Below, one piece after another: positions 52,872 through 60,932 of a stretch of 64,000 nt of DNA. The notes under the pieces were generated by a model, which did not search any database, was not told the origin of the DNA, and was given only the letters and a program-made list of their open reading frames with translations. This stretch comes from MPNP01 sp026710155 (GTDB taxonomy: Bacteria; Pseudomonadota; Alphaproteobacteria; Rhodobacterales; Rhodobacteraceae): contig OZ241737.1 in NCBI GenBank assembly GCA_965200885.1, forward strand, positions 1,488,001 through 1,552,000, read 5' to 3'. Position 1 is the stretch's first letter; the number at the start of each line of letters is the position of its first letter. The position numbers and the translations under genes were made by a program.

Positions 52872-53132
52872 TTACGGGCTTAAATCCATCTTGGTTATTT
52901 TAAGGTATAGAATATTTCTGGCTTTTTTTTCAAGGTATTCTGAACGTTTCCGAATATAATCTCTAGTTTTTTCCCATTTATCTCTTGCTTTCGAATTTAA
53001 GAAAAATCTTTTTCCAATTACCTCCAACACATCAACAGGTTCCTTAAGTTGACGAATTGTTTTCCACAAAGAAACTTTTGTTTTTTTGTCAATTTCAGCA
53101 GACTTAAGCTCGATTTGAACCCCCCCCTGCAC
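52872..53132 (-). CDS. Hypothetical Lys-rich protein with a G8 tract at its start
   Basis: The minus-strand frame reads from a GTG at 53132, passes eight G (53120-53127 on the plus strand as C) and gives an 86-residue basic helical product with 'SLWKTIRQLKEPVDVLEVI' and 'KWEKTRDYIRKRSEYLEKK'. No family is recognised. There is no good ribosome site and a stop lies six codons further up, so it is likely the 3' part of a damaged gene. The homopolymer is a slippage-prone site. Upstream (53133-53300) both strands show short stop-free frames but no gene I can support. Confidence 0.35.
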   Translation of the reverse strand: MQGGVQIELKSAEIDKKTKVSLWKTIRQLKEPVDVLEVIGKRFFLNSKARDKWEKTRDYIRKRSEYLEKKARNILYLKITKMDLSP

Positions 53133-53308
53133 CTGATCAGAAAAGTACTATCGCTAAGAATGAAAAATGGTTATTGTTTGTAGTTGATAATTATCTGCCA
53201 AATCTGAAAATACAAATGCTTGTCCTGGTGGCTTTATATCATCGATGCAATGATGTTGAGATGGTAGTTTGTTCAAAATCAGAACTCAATCATGCTTGAA
53301 GTACGGAT

Positions 53309-54466
53309 TCAATTCAAAAAATTGGGAAATAGAAAGAAGAAACCATAAGCCACAATAAGTGCGGGTATCGCAGAAATGATGGTTGCCCAGAAGGCAACCT
53401 TGGGATTTACGGCAATTGCTGGAAACAAAGCATCCCCATCATTGGAAATGGCATTTCCCATCAAGGCTGCGAAGGGAATGAGGCCATTGATATACAGGGC
53501 AGTCACAAGGACTTGTGGTCCACAACCGGGAATAAATCCTATCAATATTCCTGCCAATGGAAGAAGAGGGGCAACAATCTGGAATACTTCATTCAAGTCC
53601 AATGGAGTGAAAGTGACCATGTATTCGTAAAGAAGATAGGCCCCAATGACCCATACCGATATGAAACTTGCTTCGACCGACATTCTGGCAATGGGAGCAT
53701 CCTTGGGGTTGGACATGGCTTTGACCGGAGAAAACGTCCATATGTAAAGACCTGTAAATGTCCCAAGCAATGAAATAACCAGTGGCAGAACCCCGAATGT
53801 TTGATACAGGTCAACCTGGAAAAGTTGACAAATACCCATTATCAAGCCTGGAATCATACAGACCAAATATATGAGATGAATCCATTGGGTTTTGCCAATT
53901 CGGGGAATCAGGTCAGATTTGATTTCATTCGAATTGCTTTTGAAAGCCGGTCCCCATTTGTCAACAATCCAGCCAAAAATGACTGCGACCAGAAATGACA
54001 TGGGTAGTACAACTGCTGCTGCATCAGGACGGGTGGCTATCAACAGAAAAGCGGCATCACCCATCGTAGCAATCAGGGTTGCGACAACAGCTCCGAAACT
54101 AGCATGACCAGAAGAATAGGCCGCCACAACGACTACGGCACCACCACAGCCAGGTGTAGCCCCAAGCAGGGCAGCCAAGGGGATTTCAAGTGTTTTGGAA
54201 TTTTTCAACACCTCGCCAATATTGAAGCCAAAAAGTCGTTCAGCCCCATATACCAGCAACAAGGTAGCCGCTACAAATACACTCACCTGGGTATAGGCAT
54301 CCACAAGCATTTCCCTTGTTAACTGACCCAAATGTCCGGGCCATACAGCAAGGACAATCAACAAAAGGGCAACCAGGGGACGCTTTGAACCTCTTGGGAA
54401 TATCTGTCTGATGGACTTGCCAAATGGAATCTGGTTGGCGAAATATGTTTGTCTTATGAAATTCAT
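53309..54466 (-). CDS. Putative metal exporter, ten-TM ArsP_2-like permease
   Basis: The 385-residue product has about ten membrane segments in two related halves. Each half carries the same motif: 'GATPGCGGAVVVVAAYSSG' near residue 105 and 'GFIPGCGPQVLVTALYING' near 312, each followed by 'GDA'. This duplicated P-G-C-G pattern marks the putative manganese/heavy-metal exporter family (PF11449). A Fur-like box lies a few bases before the start, which fits metal control. Only six bases separate the box from ATG 54466, so either the mRNA has a very short leader or translation starts further inside. Confidence 0.75.
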   Translation of the reverse strand: MNFIRQTYFANQIPFGKSIRQIFPRGSKRPLVALLLIVLAVWPGHLGQLTREMLVDAYTQVSVFVAATLLLVYGAERLFGFNIGEVLKNSKTLEIPLAALLGATPGCGGAVVVVAAYSSGHASFGAVVATLIATMGDAAFLLIATRPDAAAVVLPMSFLVAVIFGWIVDKWGPAFKSNSNEIKSDLIPRIGKTQWIHLIYLVCMIPGLIMGICQLFQVDLYQTFGVLPLVISLLGTFTGLYIWTFSPVKAMSNPKDAPIARMSVEASFISVWVIGAYLLYEYMVTFTPLDLNEVFQIVAPLLPLAGILIGFIPGCGPQVLVTALYINGLIPFAALMGNAISNDGDALFPAIAVNPKVAFWATIISAIPALIVAYGFFFLFPNFLN

Positions 54467-54473
54467 TTTACTT

Positions 54474-54492
54474 GCAATTGAGAATCATTATC
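54474..54492 (-). promoter_or_regulatory. Fur/Mur-like box upstream of the metal permease
   Basis: On the minus strand the 19 bases read GATAATGATTCTCAATTGC, 14 of 19 to the classical Fur box with the left half perfect. Fur-family regulators (Mur in Alphaproteobacteria) bind such sites to control iron or manganese genes. It lies between the divergent permease and thioesterase genes. Confidence 0.5.
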
Positions 54493-54567
54493 AACCAATC
54501 ATTTAAAGTAACAATTTCCATTAATCAAGTAATCACTAATAAAAATAAAAAATTGACTTACATTTGC

Positions 54568-54993
54568 ATGATGTTTCGAATTCCGTCAGATCTTGCCGAA
54601 GCCAATGAATTCATACAAAGGCTTCCATTCTCAAACGCTCTCAATATGCGGGTAGAGGAAATTGGCGAGAGCAGGGCGGTGATGGCTGTCCCATATGATT
54701 TGCAGCTGATTGGCAATCCTTCAACCGGTGTGATCGATGGAGGAGTTGTAACGGCATTGATGGATACATGTGGTGGGCTGGCTGTATTGATTCATCCGGA
54801 GACCAACACCTCAATGGCCACATTGAACCTTAAGGTTGACTATATGCGACCAGCCAATCCCGGACAGAAAATTTCAGCTGAAGCCTCATGTTACAATGTA
54901 ACCAGAACCATAGCCTTTGTTAGAATCGTGGCCTTTGATGAAGACAGAAAAAAACCTGTGGCAACAGCATTGGCGGCGTACACGTTGAATTGA
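54568..54993 (+). CDS. PaaI-type hotdog thioesterase
   Basis: The 141-residue product has the hotdog fold pattern of PaaI thioesterases: 'NALNMRVEEIGESRAVMAVPY', the active region 'GVIDGGVVTALMDTCGGLAV' near residue 55-74, and 'NLKVDYMRPA' near 88. Such enzymes hydrolyse acyl- or aryl-CoA. ATG 54568 or 54571 begins the conserved part, but neither has a ribosome site. It starts a tight run of three genes (second thioesterase, MATE exporter) spaced three bases apart. Confidence 0.8.
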   Translation: MMFRIPSDLAEANEFIQRLPFSNALNMRVEEIGESRAVMAVPYDLQLIGNPSTGVIDGGVVTALMDTCGGLAVLIHPETNTSMATLNLKVDYMRPANPGQKISAEASCYNVTRTIAFVRIVAFDEDRKKPVATALAAYTLN

Positions 54994-54996
54994 GTT

Positions 54997-55467
54997 ATGA
55001 GCAGTTCAGACAAGGTAAATTTCAAGGAACAAATCCTACACAAAAATGTATTTGAGGGTATTCCATACTTGAAGTTATTGGGGATCAGGTTGCATTTTGT
55101 AAATGAAGAACTAAGGGTTGCCTTGCCCTACTGCAAGCAAATTATAGGTAATTCCGATCTGCCGGCAATACACGGTGGAGTAACAGCTTCACTTCTGGAG
55201 ATTACGGCCAGGGTTACTTTGTGTCTTGAGATATTGTCAGAGGGTCCCCAATACGAAACCACCATTTTTGGTGAACAGGATTTGGAATTACCGAAAACAA
55301 TATCCTTTTATGTGGATTATCTTCGAAGCGGTAAACCCTTGGATTCATTTGCAAGGGCTAGGGTGTACCGGATGGGAAGAAGATATGCTTCAGTCCAGGT
55401 GGAGGCCTGGCAGGATGACAGAAGCAGAATGTTTGCTCAGGGCACCGGTCATTTTCTCCTGATTTAA
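54997..55467 (+). CDS. Second hotdog thioesterase family protein
   Basis: The 156-residue product is a distant relative of its neighbour, with 'PYLKLLGIRLHFVNEELRV' and 'LPAIHGGVTASLLEITARV' near residue 54, where His-Gly-Gly replaces Asp-Gly-Gly, and 'FYVDYLRSGKPLDS' near 106. The tandem pair suggests an old duplication; two different PaaI-like genes next to each other may form a heteromer. It begins three bases after the first gene's stop. The substrate is unknown. Confidence 0.78.
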   Translation: MSSSDKVNFKEQILHKNVFEGIPYLKLLGIRLHFVNEELRVALPYCKQIIGNSDLPAIHGGVTASLLEITARVTLCLEILSEGPQYETTIFGEQDLELPKTISFYVDYLRSGKPLDSFARARVYRMGRRYASVQVEAWQDDRSRMFAQGTGHFLLI

Positions 55468-55470
55468 ATC

Positions 55471-56790
55471 ATGGAAAATTTTACAGGAAGTGAGATTACT
55501 CATCGGCGAGTTCTCAAAATCGCCATTCCGATAATGCTTTCAAATGCAACGGTTCCCATCCTTGGTGCTGTCGATACAGGGGTCATTGGTCAATTGGGTG
55601 AAGCTGCACCGATTGGCGCTGTTGGTCTCGGTTCAATAATAATCACAACAATTTACGGCTTATTTGGATTTCTGCGGATGGGAACATCAGGACTTGCCAG
55701 TCAGGAAAGGGGAAAAGGGGATGATTATGAATTGTCGATGATCATCTTCAGGTCATTGATGATTGGATTTGCATTGGGGATACTGGTTCTGATCCTCCAT
55801 TTCCAGCTGTTTTATCTGGTAATGAAAATAGTACCCGCATCACCTGAAGTTGAACGGCTGACCGAAGATTATGTATCGATAAGAATTTTTTCGGCGCCTG
55901 CGGCAATTGCCACCTATGGCATCACTGGCTGGTTGATAGCCCAGGAAAGAACACAATCGGTCCTGGTACTACAATTGGCCATGAATGGCTTGAATGTCAT
56001 ACTCGACATACTCTTTGTATTAGGCCTGAATTATGGCGTTGAGGGGGTTGCCTATGCGACCTTGATTGCTGAGTGGTTTGCTTTGTTTTTGGGTCTCTAC
56101 CTCTGTAAAAAAGCCTTGTGGATAAAGTTCTGGACAGAAATACACAGGATATTTGATCGGGCAAAATTCAACAGAATGGTCACCGTCAATTCCGATATCC
56201 TCATCAGGTCATTGTTTCTTGGATTGGCTCTGGTCTCCTTTTTATTTCTCTCATCAGACTTTGGTGATATTAGCCTCGCTGCCAACCAGATACTTTTGCA
56301 ATTCCTGTTTTTCACCGCTTATGCCCTGGACGGTTTTGCGTTTTCATCCGAAACTCTGGTGGGACAGTCCATAGGTGCTAAAAACAGGCCGGCCGTACGA
56401 AAATCATCCATTCTTACCAGTGCTTGGGGTATGGTTACCGCCATCATTGTTGCACTTGTGTTTGCTTTGACCGGACCAATGATCATTACCATCATGACAA
56501 CCGAGCCAATGGTTCGGACTGAAGCCATGAATTATTTGTGGTGGGTCGTGTTGGTGCCTATTATTGGTGGACCATCATGGTTTTTGGATGGCATTTTCAT
56601 TGGCGCCACAAAAACCAGGGAAATGAGAAATGGCATGATGATTTCGTTTTTCTTTTACGTAATAGCGTTGGTCATAACAATCCCAACGATGGAAAATGCT
56701 GGTTTATGGCTTTCCCTCTATATCCTGTTTATTTTGCGGGCACTGACACTTGGACTCAAATATACAAGTCTGGAGAGGATGGATAGCTAG
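55471..56790 (+). CDS. MATE family multidrug efflux transporter
   Basis: The 439-residue product has twelve predicted membrane segments in two halves, with the MATE pattern 'ITHRRVLKIAIPIMLSNATVPILGAVDTGVIG' at the start and 'DGFAFSSETLVGQSIGAKNR' near 287 in the second half. It is of the DinF-like branch, which exchanges organic cations or toxins for sodium or protons. It starts three bases after the second thioesterase stop and is convergent with pyrD (eight bases). Confidence 0.88.
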   Translation: MENFTGSEITHRRVLKIAIPIMLSNATVPILGAVDTGVIGQLGEAAPIGAVGLGSIIITTIYGLFGFLRMGTSGLASQERGKGDDYELSMIIFRSLMIGFALGILVLILHFQLFYLVMKIVPASPEVERLTEDYVSIRIFSAPAAIATYGITGWLIAQERTQSVLVLQLAMNGLNVILDILFVLGLNYGVEGVAYATLIAEWFALFLGLYLCKKALWIKFWTEIHRIFDRAKFNRMVTVNSDILIRSLFLGLALVSFLFLSSDFGDISLAANQILLQFLFFTAYALDGFAFSSETLVGQSIGAKNRPAVRKSSILTSAWGMVTAIIVALVFALTGPMIITIMTTEPMVRTEAMNYLWWVVLVPIIGGPSWFLDGIFIGATKTREMRNGMMISFFFYVIALVITIPTMENAGLWLSLYILFILRALTLGLKYTSLERMDS

Positions 56791-56797
56791 CAACCGT

Positions 56798-57874
56798 TCA
56801 ATCAAGCCAATTCCGATGGTCGATACCCACAGCTTCGGCAATGTTTGAGAAACCGTCCTTTTCGAGTGAATGGCTTAAACCGCTGGCAATCTTTTTGATT
56901 AATCCTGTTCCCTGATAACACAGTGCGGTATAAAGTTGCAACGCAGATGCCCCAGCCTTGATTTTCATGTAGGCGTCCTCAGTTGTTGAAATTCCTCCAA
57001 CCCCAATTATGGGAACACTCCCATTGGTTTGTGCATAAACCCGTGCCAAGGTTTTGGTCGAGGATTCAAAAAGATAAGGCCCGGTCAAGCCACCTCTTTC
57101 CTGATAAAGTGGGTTGTCTGAAACAGGTCTGGATAAAGTCGAATTGGTTGCAATAAAGCCACTCACACCTTCACCGAGGGAAACCGAGATGATTTCGTTC
57201 AATTGAGTTGGTTCATAATCAGGTGACAATTTCAAATAAAGAGGTTTGTCGAATCCCAAATCTTTTTGCTTCCATGAGATTTTTTGCAAAAGTGTTGAAA
57301 GTTTTTCCGGGGTACTCAAATCCCAATCCATTTGGATATTCGGGCACGAAATATTCAAGGCAAGGTAATCGGCATAAAGACCACATTCAGCTATGACATG
57401 TAGAAAATCCTGCATTGGATCATTTGAATTTTTGTTATACCCTACACTCAAACCGATTATTCCATTGCCCGACCATTGTTTTAACTTTCTTCTAATGGCC
57501 TCTGCGCCATGGTTGTTTAGTCCCATCCTGTTGATGAGTTCATGGGAAGATGCAATTCTGAACAGCCGTGGTTTATCATTTCCCGATTGTGGAAAAGGAG
57601 TAACAGTTCCCAATTCAAGGAATGAAATCCCTGTCTTGAACAATCCCTTGATTGAAGTTGCATTTTTATCCAAGCCTGATGGAATGCCAAGGGGATTGGC
57701 CAGCTCGATATTACCTAACCGGGTTTTCAGATTCTGCTGGTCAATCTTTGTTGTGATAAATGGAAACATTCCCCACTCAGTCAATTTGTGGGATATATCC
57801 CTTGAGAACTCGGCAGGAAATAATTCGAGGATGGATATTGAATATTTTTCTAATTCCAGCAATGGATAGCCCAA
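56798..57874 (-). CDS. pyrD: Dihydroorotate dehydrogenase (quinone, class 2) with catalytic Cys
   Basis: PyrD oxidises dihydroorotate to orotate in pyrimidine synthesis. The 358-residue product is a class 2 (membrane-linked) form: N-terminal helical extension, 'PSGLDKNAT' near residue 67, 'LELGTVTPFPQSGNDKPRLF' region near 85, 'NRMGLNNHGA' near 113 and 'GVGGISTTEDA' near 297. At the active site the sequence is NISCPN with Cys 177, where class 2 enzymes normally have Ser and class 1 enzymes have Cys. Other class 2 features are intact. Confidence 0.92.
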   Translation of the reverse strand: MGYPLLELEKYSISILELFPAEFSRDISHKLTEWGMFPFITTKIDQQNLKTRLGNIELANPLGIPSGLDKNATSIKGLFKTGISFLELGTVTPFPQSGNDKPRLFRIASSHELINRMGLNNHGAEAIRRKLKQWSGNGIIGLSVGYNKNSNDPMQDFLHVIAECGLYADYLALNISCPNIQMDWDLSTPEKLSTLLQKISWKQKDLGFDKPLYLKLSPDYEPTQLNEIISVSLGEGVSGFIATNSTLSRPVSDNPLYQERGGLTGPYLFESSTKTLARVYAQTNGSVPIIGVGGISTTEDAYMKIKAGASALQLYTALCYQGTGLIKKIASGLSHSLEKDGFSNIAEAVGIDHRNWLD

Positions 57875-57976
57875 ATCAGAGGAAGTAATAATATAAGTTA
57901 AGTGTATTCAAACGGTTTACCTGTACTTACATTATCTTTTCAGTAGTAAATTACCAGAACTAAATTTGGAATAACA

Positions 57977-59131
57977 TTGACCAACCTTGACATTCAATTC
58001 CCTTCCATGGCGGACCTAAGGAAAGTTGCCAAACGTAAAATTCCCCATTTTGCCTTCGAATACCTAGATAGTGGTACGGGGAGTGAGTATGGAGTTAGGG
58101 AAAACAGGCGTCGATTGGACCAAATCAGGTTTCTGCCTGAAATACTGCATGGCGAGATAGCCTATGATCTAAGCCGCGAATTCATGGGTAAAACCTATCC
58201 ATTGCCGATAGGAATAGCTCCTGTCGGAATGTCAGGACTGATTTGGCCTGGTGCAGAAAAAATTCTTGCCAACAAGGCTCGCAAGGCAAACATACCCTTC
58301 TGCCTCTCAACGGTAGCTGCCGTCTTACCTGAGGACTTGGCTCCGATGATTGGGGATAATGGCTGGTTTCAACTTTATGAACCTTACAGCGGTGAAGTCA
58401 GAAGGGATATATTCAAACGGGTACGAAATGCGGGTTTCAAGAAATTGGTGGTAACTGTTGATGTCCCCGAACAATCAAGAAGGGAAAGACAAAGGCGGGC
58501 AGGCCTTGTTTATCCTCCCAGAATCACTCTTTCTCATATCCTGTCGGCGATGATTTGCCCAAGGTGGAGTTTGGCAAGGATTCAGGAAGGTATGCCTAGG
58601 CTAAAATTGCTGGAAAGTTATGATGGGGATGATAAAAAAATCAAGGATGGCAGCACCACTGCAGGATCTCTCTACCGGGGTGACATTGATTGGTCAACCA
58701 TTGGACATATCAGGGACGAATGGAAGGATGACATACTGGTAAAGGGCATCATGATTCCTGAGGATGCCTTGAGGTTGAAAAAAATGGGTATTGACGGGAT
58801 TTGGGTTTCCAATCATTCTGGCCGGCAATTCGAAGGCGGACCTGCTCCAATTGAGCAATTGCCAAGGGTTCGGGAAATACTGGGAGATGAATTTCCCATA
58901 GCTTATGATTCAGGCATCACTGGAGGGCTTGATATTATAAGGGCACTGGCCAGAGGGGCAGATTTTGTTTTTCTGGGCCGGGCGTTCCATTTTGCCGTCA
59001 GTGCACTGCAGGGAAAAGGAGTCGAACACCTTCTCCATATCCTGGCTGAAGACATGAAATCCAACATGGGGCAAATAGGTGCCAAAGATATTGAAGCCAT
59101 CAAGACCAAAAAAATAATTTTGCGAGATTGA
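57977..59131 (+). CDS. lldD: FMN-dependent alpha-hydroxy acid dehydrogenase (L-lactate dehydrogenase type)
   Basis: The 384-residue product belongs to the FMN-dependent alpha-hydroxy acid oxidising family: 'PHFAFEYLDSGTGSE' near residue 24, 'PIGIAPVGMSGLIWPGAE' region near 77, 'VTVDVPEQSRRERQRR' near 161 and the catalytic His in 'VSNHSGRQF' near 280, then 'DSGITGGLDI' near 313. It should oxidise L-lactate or a related acid to the keto acid, passing electrons to the membrane. The start is TTG 57977 with GGA seven bases upstream; ATG 58007 is an alternative. Confidence 0.88.
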   Translation: MTNLDIQFPSMADLRKVAKRKIPHFAFEYLDSGTGSEYGVRENRRRLDQIRFLPEILHGEIAYDLSREFMGKTYPLPIGIAPVGMSGLIWPGAEKILANKARKANIPFCLSTVAAVLPEDLAPMIGDNGWFQLYEPYSGEVRRDIFKRVRNAGFKKLVVTVDVPEQSRRERQRRAGLVYPPRITLSHILSAMICPRWSLARIQEGMPRLKLLESYDGDDKKIKDGSTTAGSLYRGDIDWSTIGHIRDEWKDDILVKGIMIPEDALRLKKMGIDGIWVSNHSGRQFEGGPAPIEQLPRVREILGDEFPIAYDSGITGGLDIIRALARGADFVFLGRAFHFAVSALQGKGVEHLLHILAEDMKSNMGQIGAKDIEAIKTKKIILRD

Positions 59132-59249
59132 TTTTGATATTGACCGTATTTGGTGTTTTGATATTCAATACTATTTGCAAAATGTATTTAAATTGAATTC
59201 GGATTTGTTCATTTTTTAAGATTGAGATTACTTGATAAACGGGGGAAAA

Positions 59250-60416
59250 ATGGATGTAGAAGCTGACAGTGACCTGCAACTGGTCAGACAGGCAGTCGAA
59301 GGTGCCAAAGGGTTGCCCAACACTCACTACATTGATCAGGCTACCTATGAGGAAGAAAGGGAAGTTCTGCTATTTGACAATTGGGCCGGGATTGGTCTGG
59401 GATCGGATATTCCCAATCCAGGTGATGTTTCTCCAGTGAATTTCGCAGGTATGCCATTGTTGATGGTCCGGAATCATGAAGGTGATATTCAGGTCTTTCA
59501 AAATACCTGTCGTCATCGCGGCATGATATTGGTTGAAAAAAATTGCAACCTGAGAGGCACCATCAGATGCCCATATCATAGCTGGAGTTACAATTTGGAT
59601 GGATCGCTCCGGGCAACTCCCCATGTCGGTGGTCCGGGCATGAACATTGACAAGAACATAGTCCGGGAAGACCTGGGATTAACCAAGATCAATACACATG
59701 TGTGGCGGGACATCGTTTTCGTAAATGTTTCTGGGTCGGCCCCCACATTCAGGGAATATGCCTCCAAACTTCTGAAAAGATGGCATGAACATGAACAGCC
59801 GATGTATCATGGAGGGCCGGTTTCAGCCTTTAATTTTGATGTGGCCTGCAATTGGAAACTGGCGGTGGAAAATTATTGTGAGAGTTATCATTTGCCATGG
59901 ATACATCCCGGCTTGAACAGTTATTCAAGACTGGAGGATCACTACCATATCGAGGAACCTGGATATTTCTCGGGTCAGGGTACCCTCGTTTACAGGCAAA
60001 TCATAGGGGATCAGGGTGAAAAATTCCCTGATTTCAAGAATCTGAGCAAATTCTGGAATGCCGGTGCCGAGTATATTGTCTTGTTTCCCAATGTGATGCT
60101 GGCTACCCAGCGAGATCATGGTTATGCCATCATACTCCTACCACAAGGTCCCGAAAGAACGATTGAACGAAACGAGATTTTCTACAGTTTTGATCCAGAA
60201 ACCAGACCGGACCTGAAAGCACTTATCGAAAAGAACTCGGTTCAATGGCGTGGCGTTCTTGAAGAGGATCTGTTTGTGGTTGAGGGAATGCAAAAGGGCC
60301 GGCACGGCATCTTTTTTGATGGAGGCAAATTTTCTCCCATCATGGATAGTCCGACCCATGTGTTTCATAAATGGGTTGGGGATAAATTGCACGCAAGCCG
60401 TTATGGCAATTCCTGA
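59250..60416 (+). CDS. Rieske non-heme iron oxygenase, alpha subunit type
   Basis: From ATG 59250, preceded by GGGGGA, the 388-residue product has the Rieske [2Fe-2S] motif 'CRHRG' near residue 87 and 'CPYHSWSY' near 107. The catalytic iron site follows as 'ENYCESYHLPWIHPG' near 208, with Glu in the place of the bridging Asp as in choline, betaine and carnitine type monooxygenases. A reductase partner is not in the window. The substrate is therefore open; a quaternary amine is one possibility by family only. It follows lldD by 118 bases. Confidence 0.87.
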   Translation: MDVEADSDLQLVRQAVEGAKGLPNTHYIDQATYEEEREVLLFDNWAGIGLGSDIPNPGDVSPVNFAGMPLLMVRNHEGDIQVFQNTCRHRGMILVEKNCNLRGTIRCPYHSWSYNLDGSLRATPHVGGPGMNIDKNIVREDLGLTKINTHVWRDIVFVNVSGSAPTFREYASKLLKRWHEHEQPMYHGGPVSAFNFDVACNWKLAVENYCESYHLPWIHPGLNSYSRLEDHYHIEEPGYFSGQGTLVYRQIIGDQGEKFPDFKNLSKFWNAGAEYIVLFPNVMLATQRDHGYAIILLPQGPERTIERNEIFYSFDPETRPDLKALIEKNSVQWRGVLEEDLFVVEGMQKGRHGIFFDGGKFSPIMDSPTHVFHKWVGDKLHASRYGNS

Positions 60417-60457
60417 AACTTGCAAGGTTTCCATTTGTACCCACAAGGGTTGGGAAT

Positions 60458-60694
60458 TTGTTAAATCCTGAATTTGAACACTATGATCAAAAGGTATTGG
60501 ACCTGTTTGAGAAGGAACAATTTGAGGAGCTTGCCTGTATATATCTTGAATGGGGAAAAAGACTTTTGGAGCAGGGTAAATTGAATGAAGGATGTTTTTT
60601 TCTAACCCAGAGTTATGTATTGGCTCTGGAAAAAGGGATGGAAGAGGCAGTTGAAATACACCAGATCCTAACAAAACACAAGCGTGAGGATTAG
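60458..60694 (+). CDS. Small conserved-looking protein of unknown function
   Basis: The 78-residue product is acidic and helical, with a tetratricopeptide-like pair of helices ('FEELACIYLEWGKRLLEQG', 'NEGCFFLTQSYVLALEKGM'). The start is TTG 60458, 41 bases after the Rieske gene, with GGGA about eight bases upstream. It sits in front of tRNA-Gly. I do not know the function. Confidence 0.6.
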   Translation: MLNPEFEHYDQKVLDLFEKEQFEELACIYLEWGKRLLEQGKLNEGCFFLTQSYVLALEKGMEEAVEIHQILTKHKRED

Positions 60695-60781
60695 GATTGA
60701 ATTTGGGCGGAGAAAAAATCAATCAGCAAAAAATAAGGTTGAAATTTGACATTAAGACCTTAAATTTTACCGTAAAGTTAA

Positions 60782-60855
60782 GCGGGTGTAGCTCAATGGT
60801 AGAGCAGCAGCCTTCCAAGCTGAATACGTGGGTTCGATTCCCATCACCCGCTCCA
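60782..60855 (+). tRNA. tRNA-Gly (TCC)
   Basis: GCGGGTG pairs with CACCCGC, the D arm is GCTCAATGGTAGAGC, the anticodon loop CTTCCAA gives TCC, and the T arm reads GTGGGTTCGATTCCCAT. Discriminator T and CCA are encoded (60852-60855). Confidence 0.95.
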
Positions 60856-60932
60856 ATTCCCGAAATCGGTAACAAACAATAAAACAGAATATCAATAACT
60901 CGATCAGGCACCTGATCAGACTGTTCTATTTT

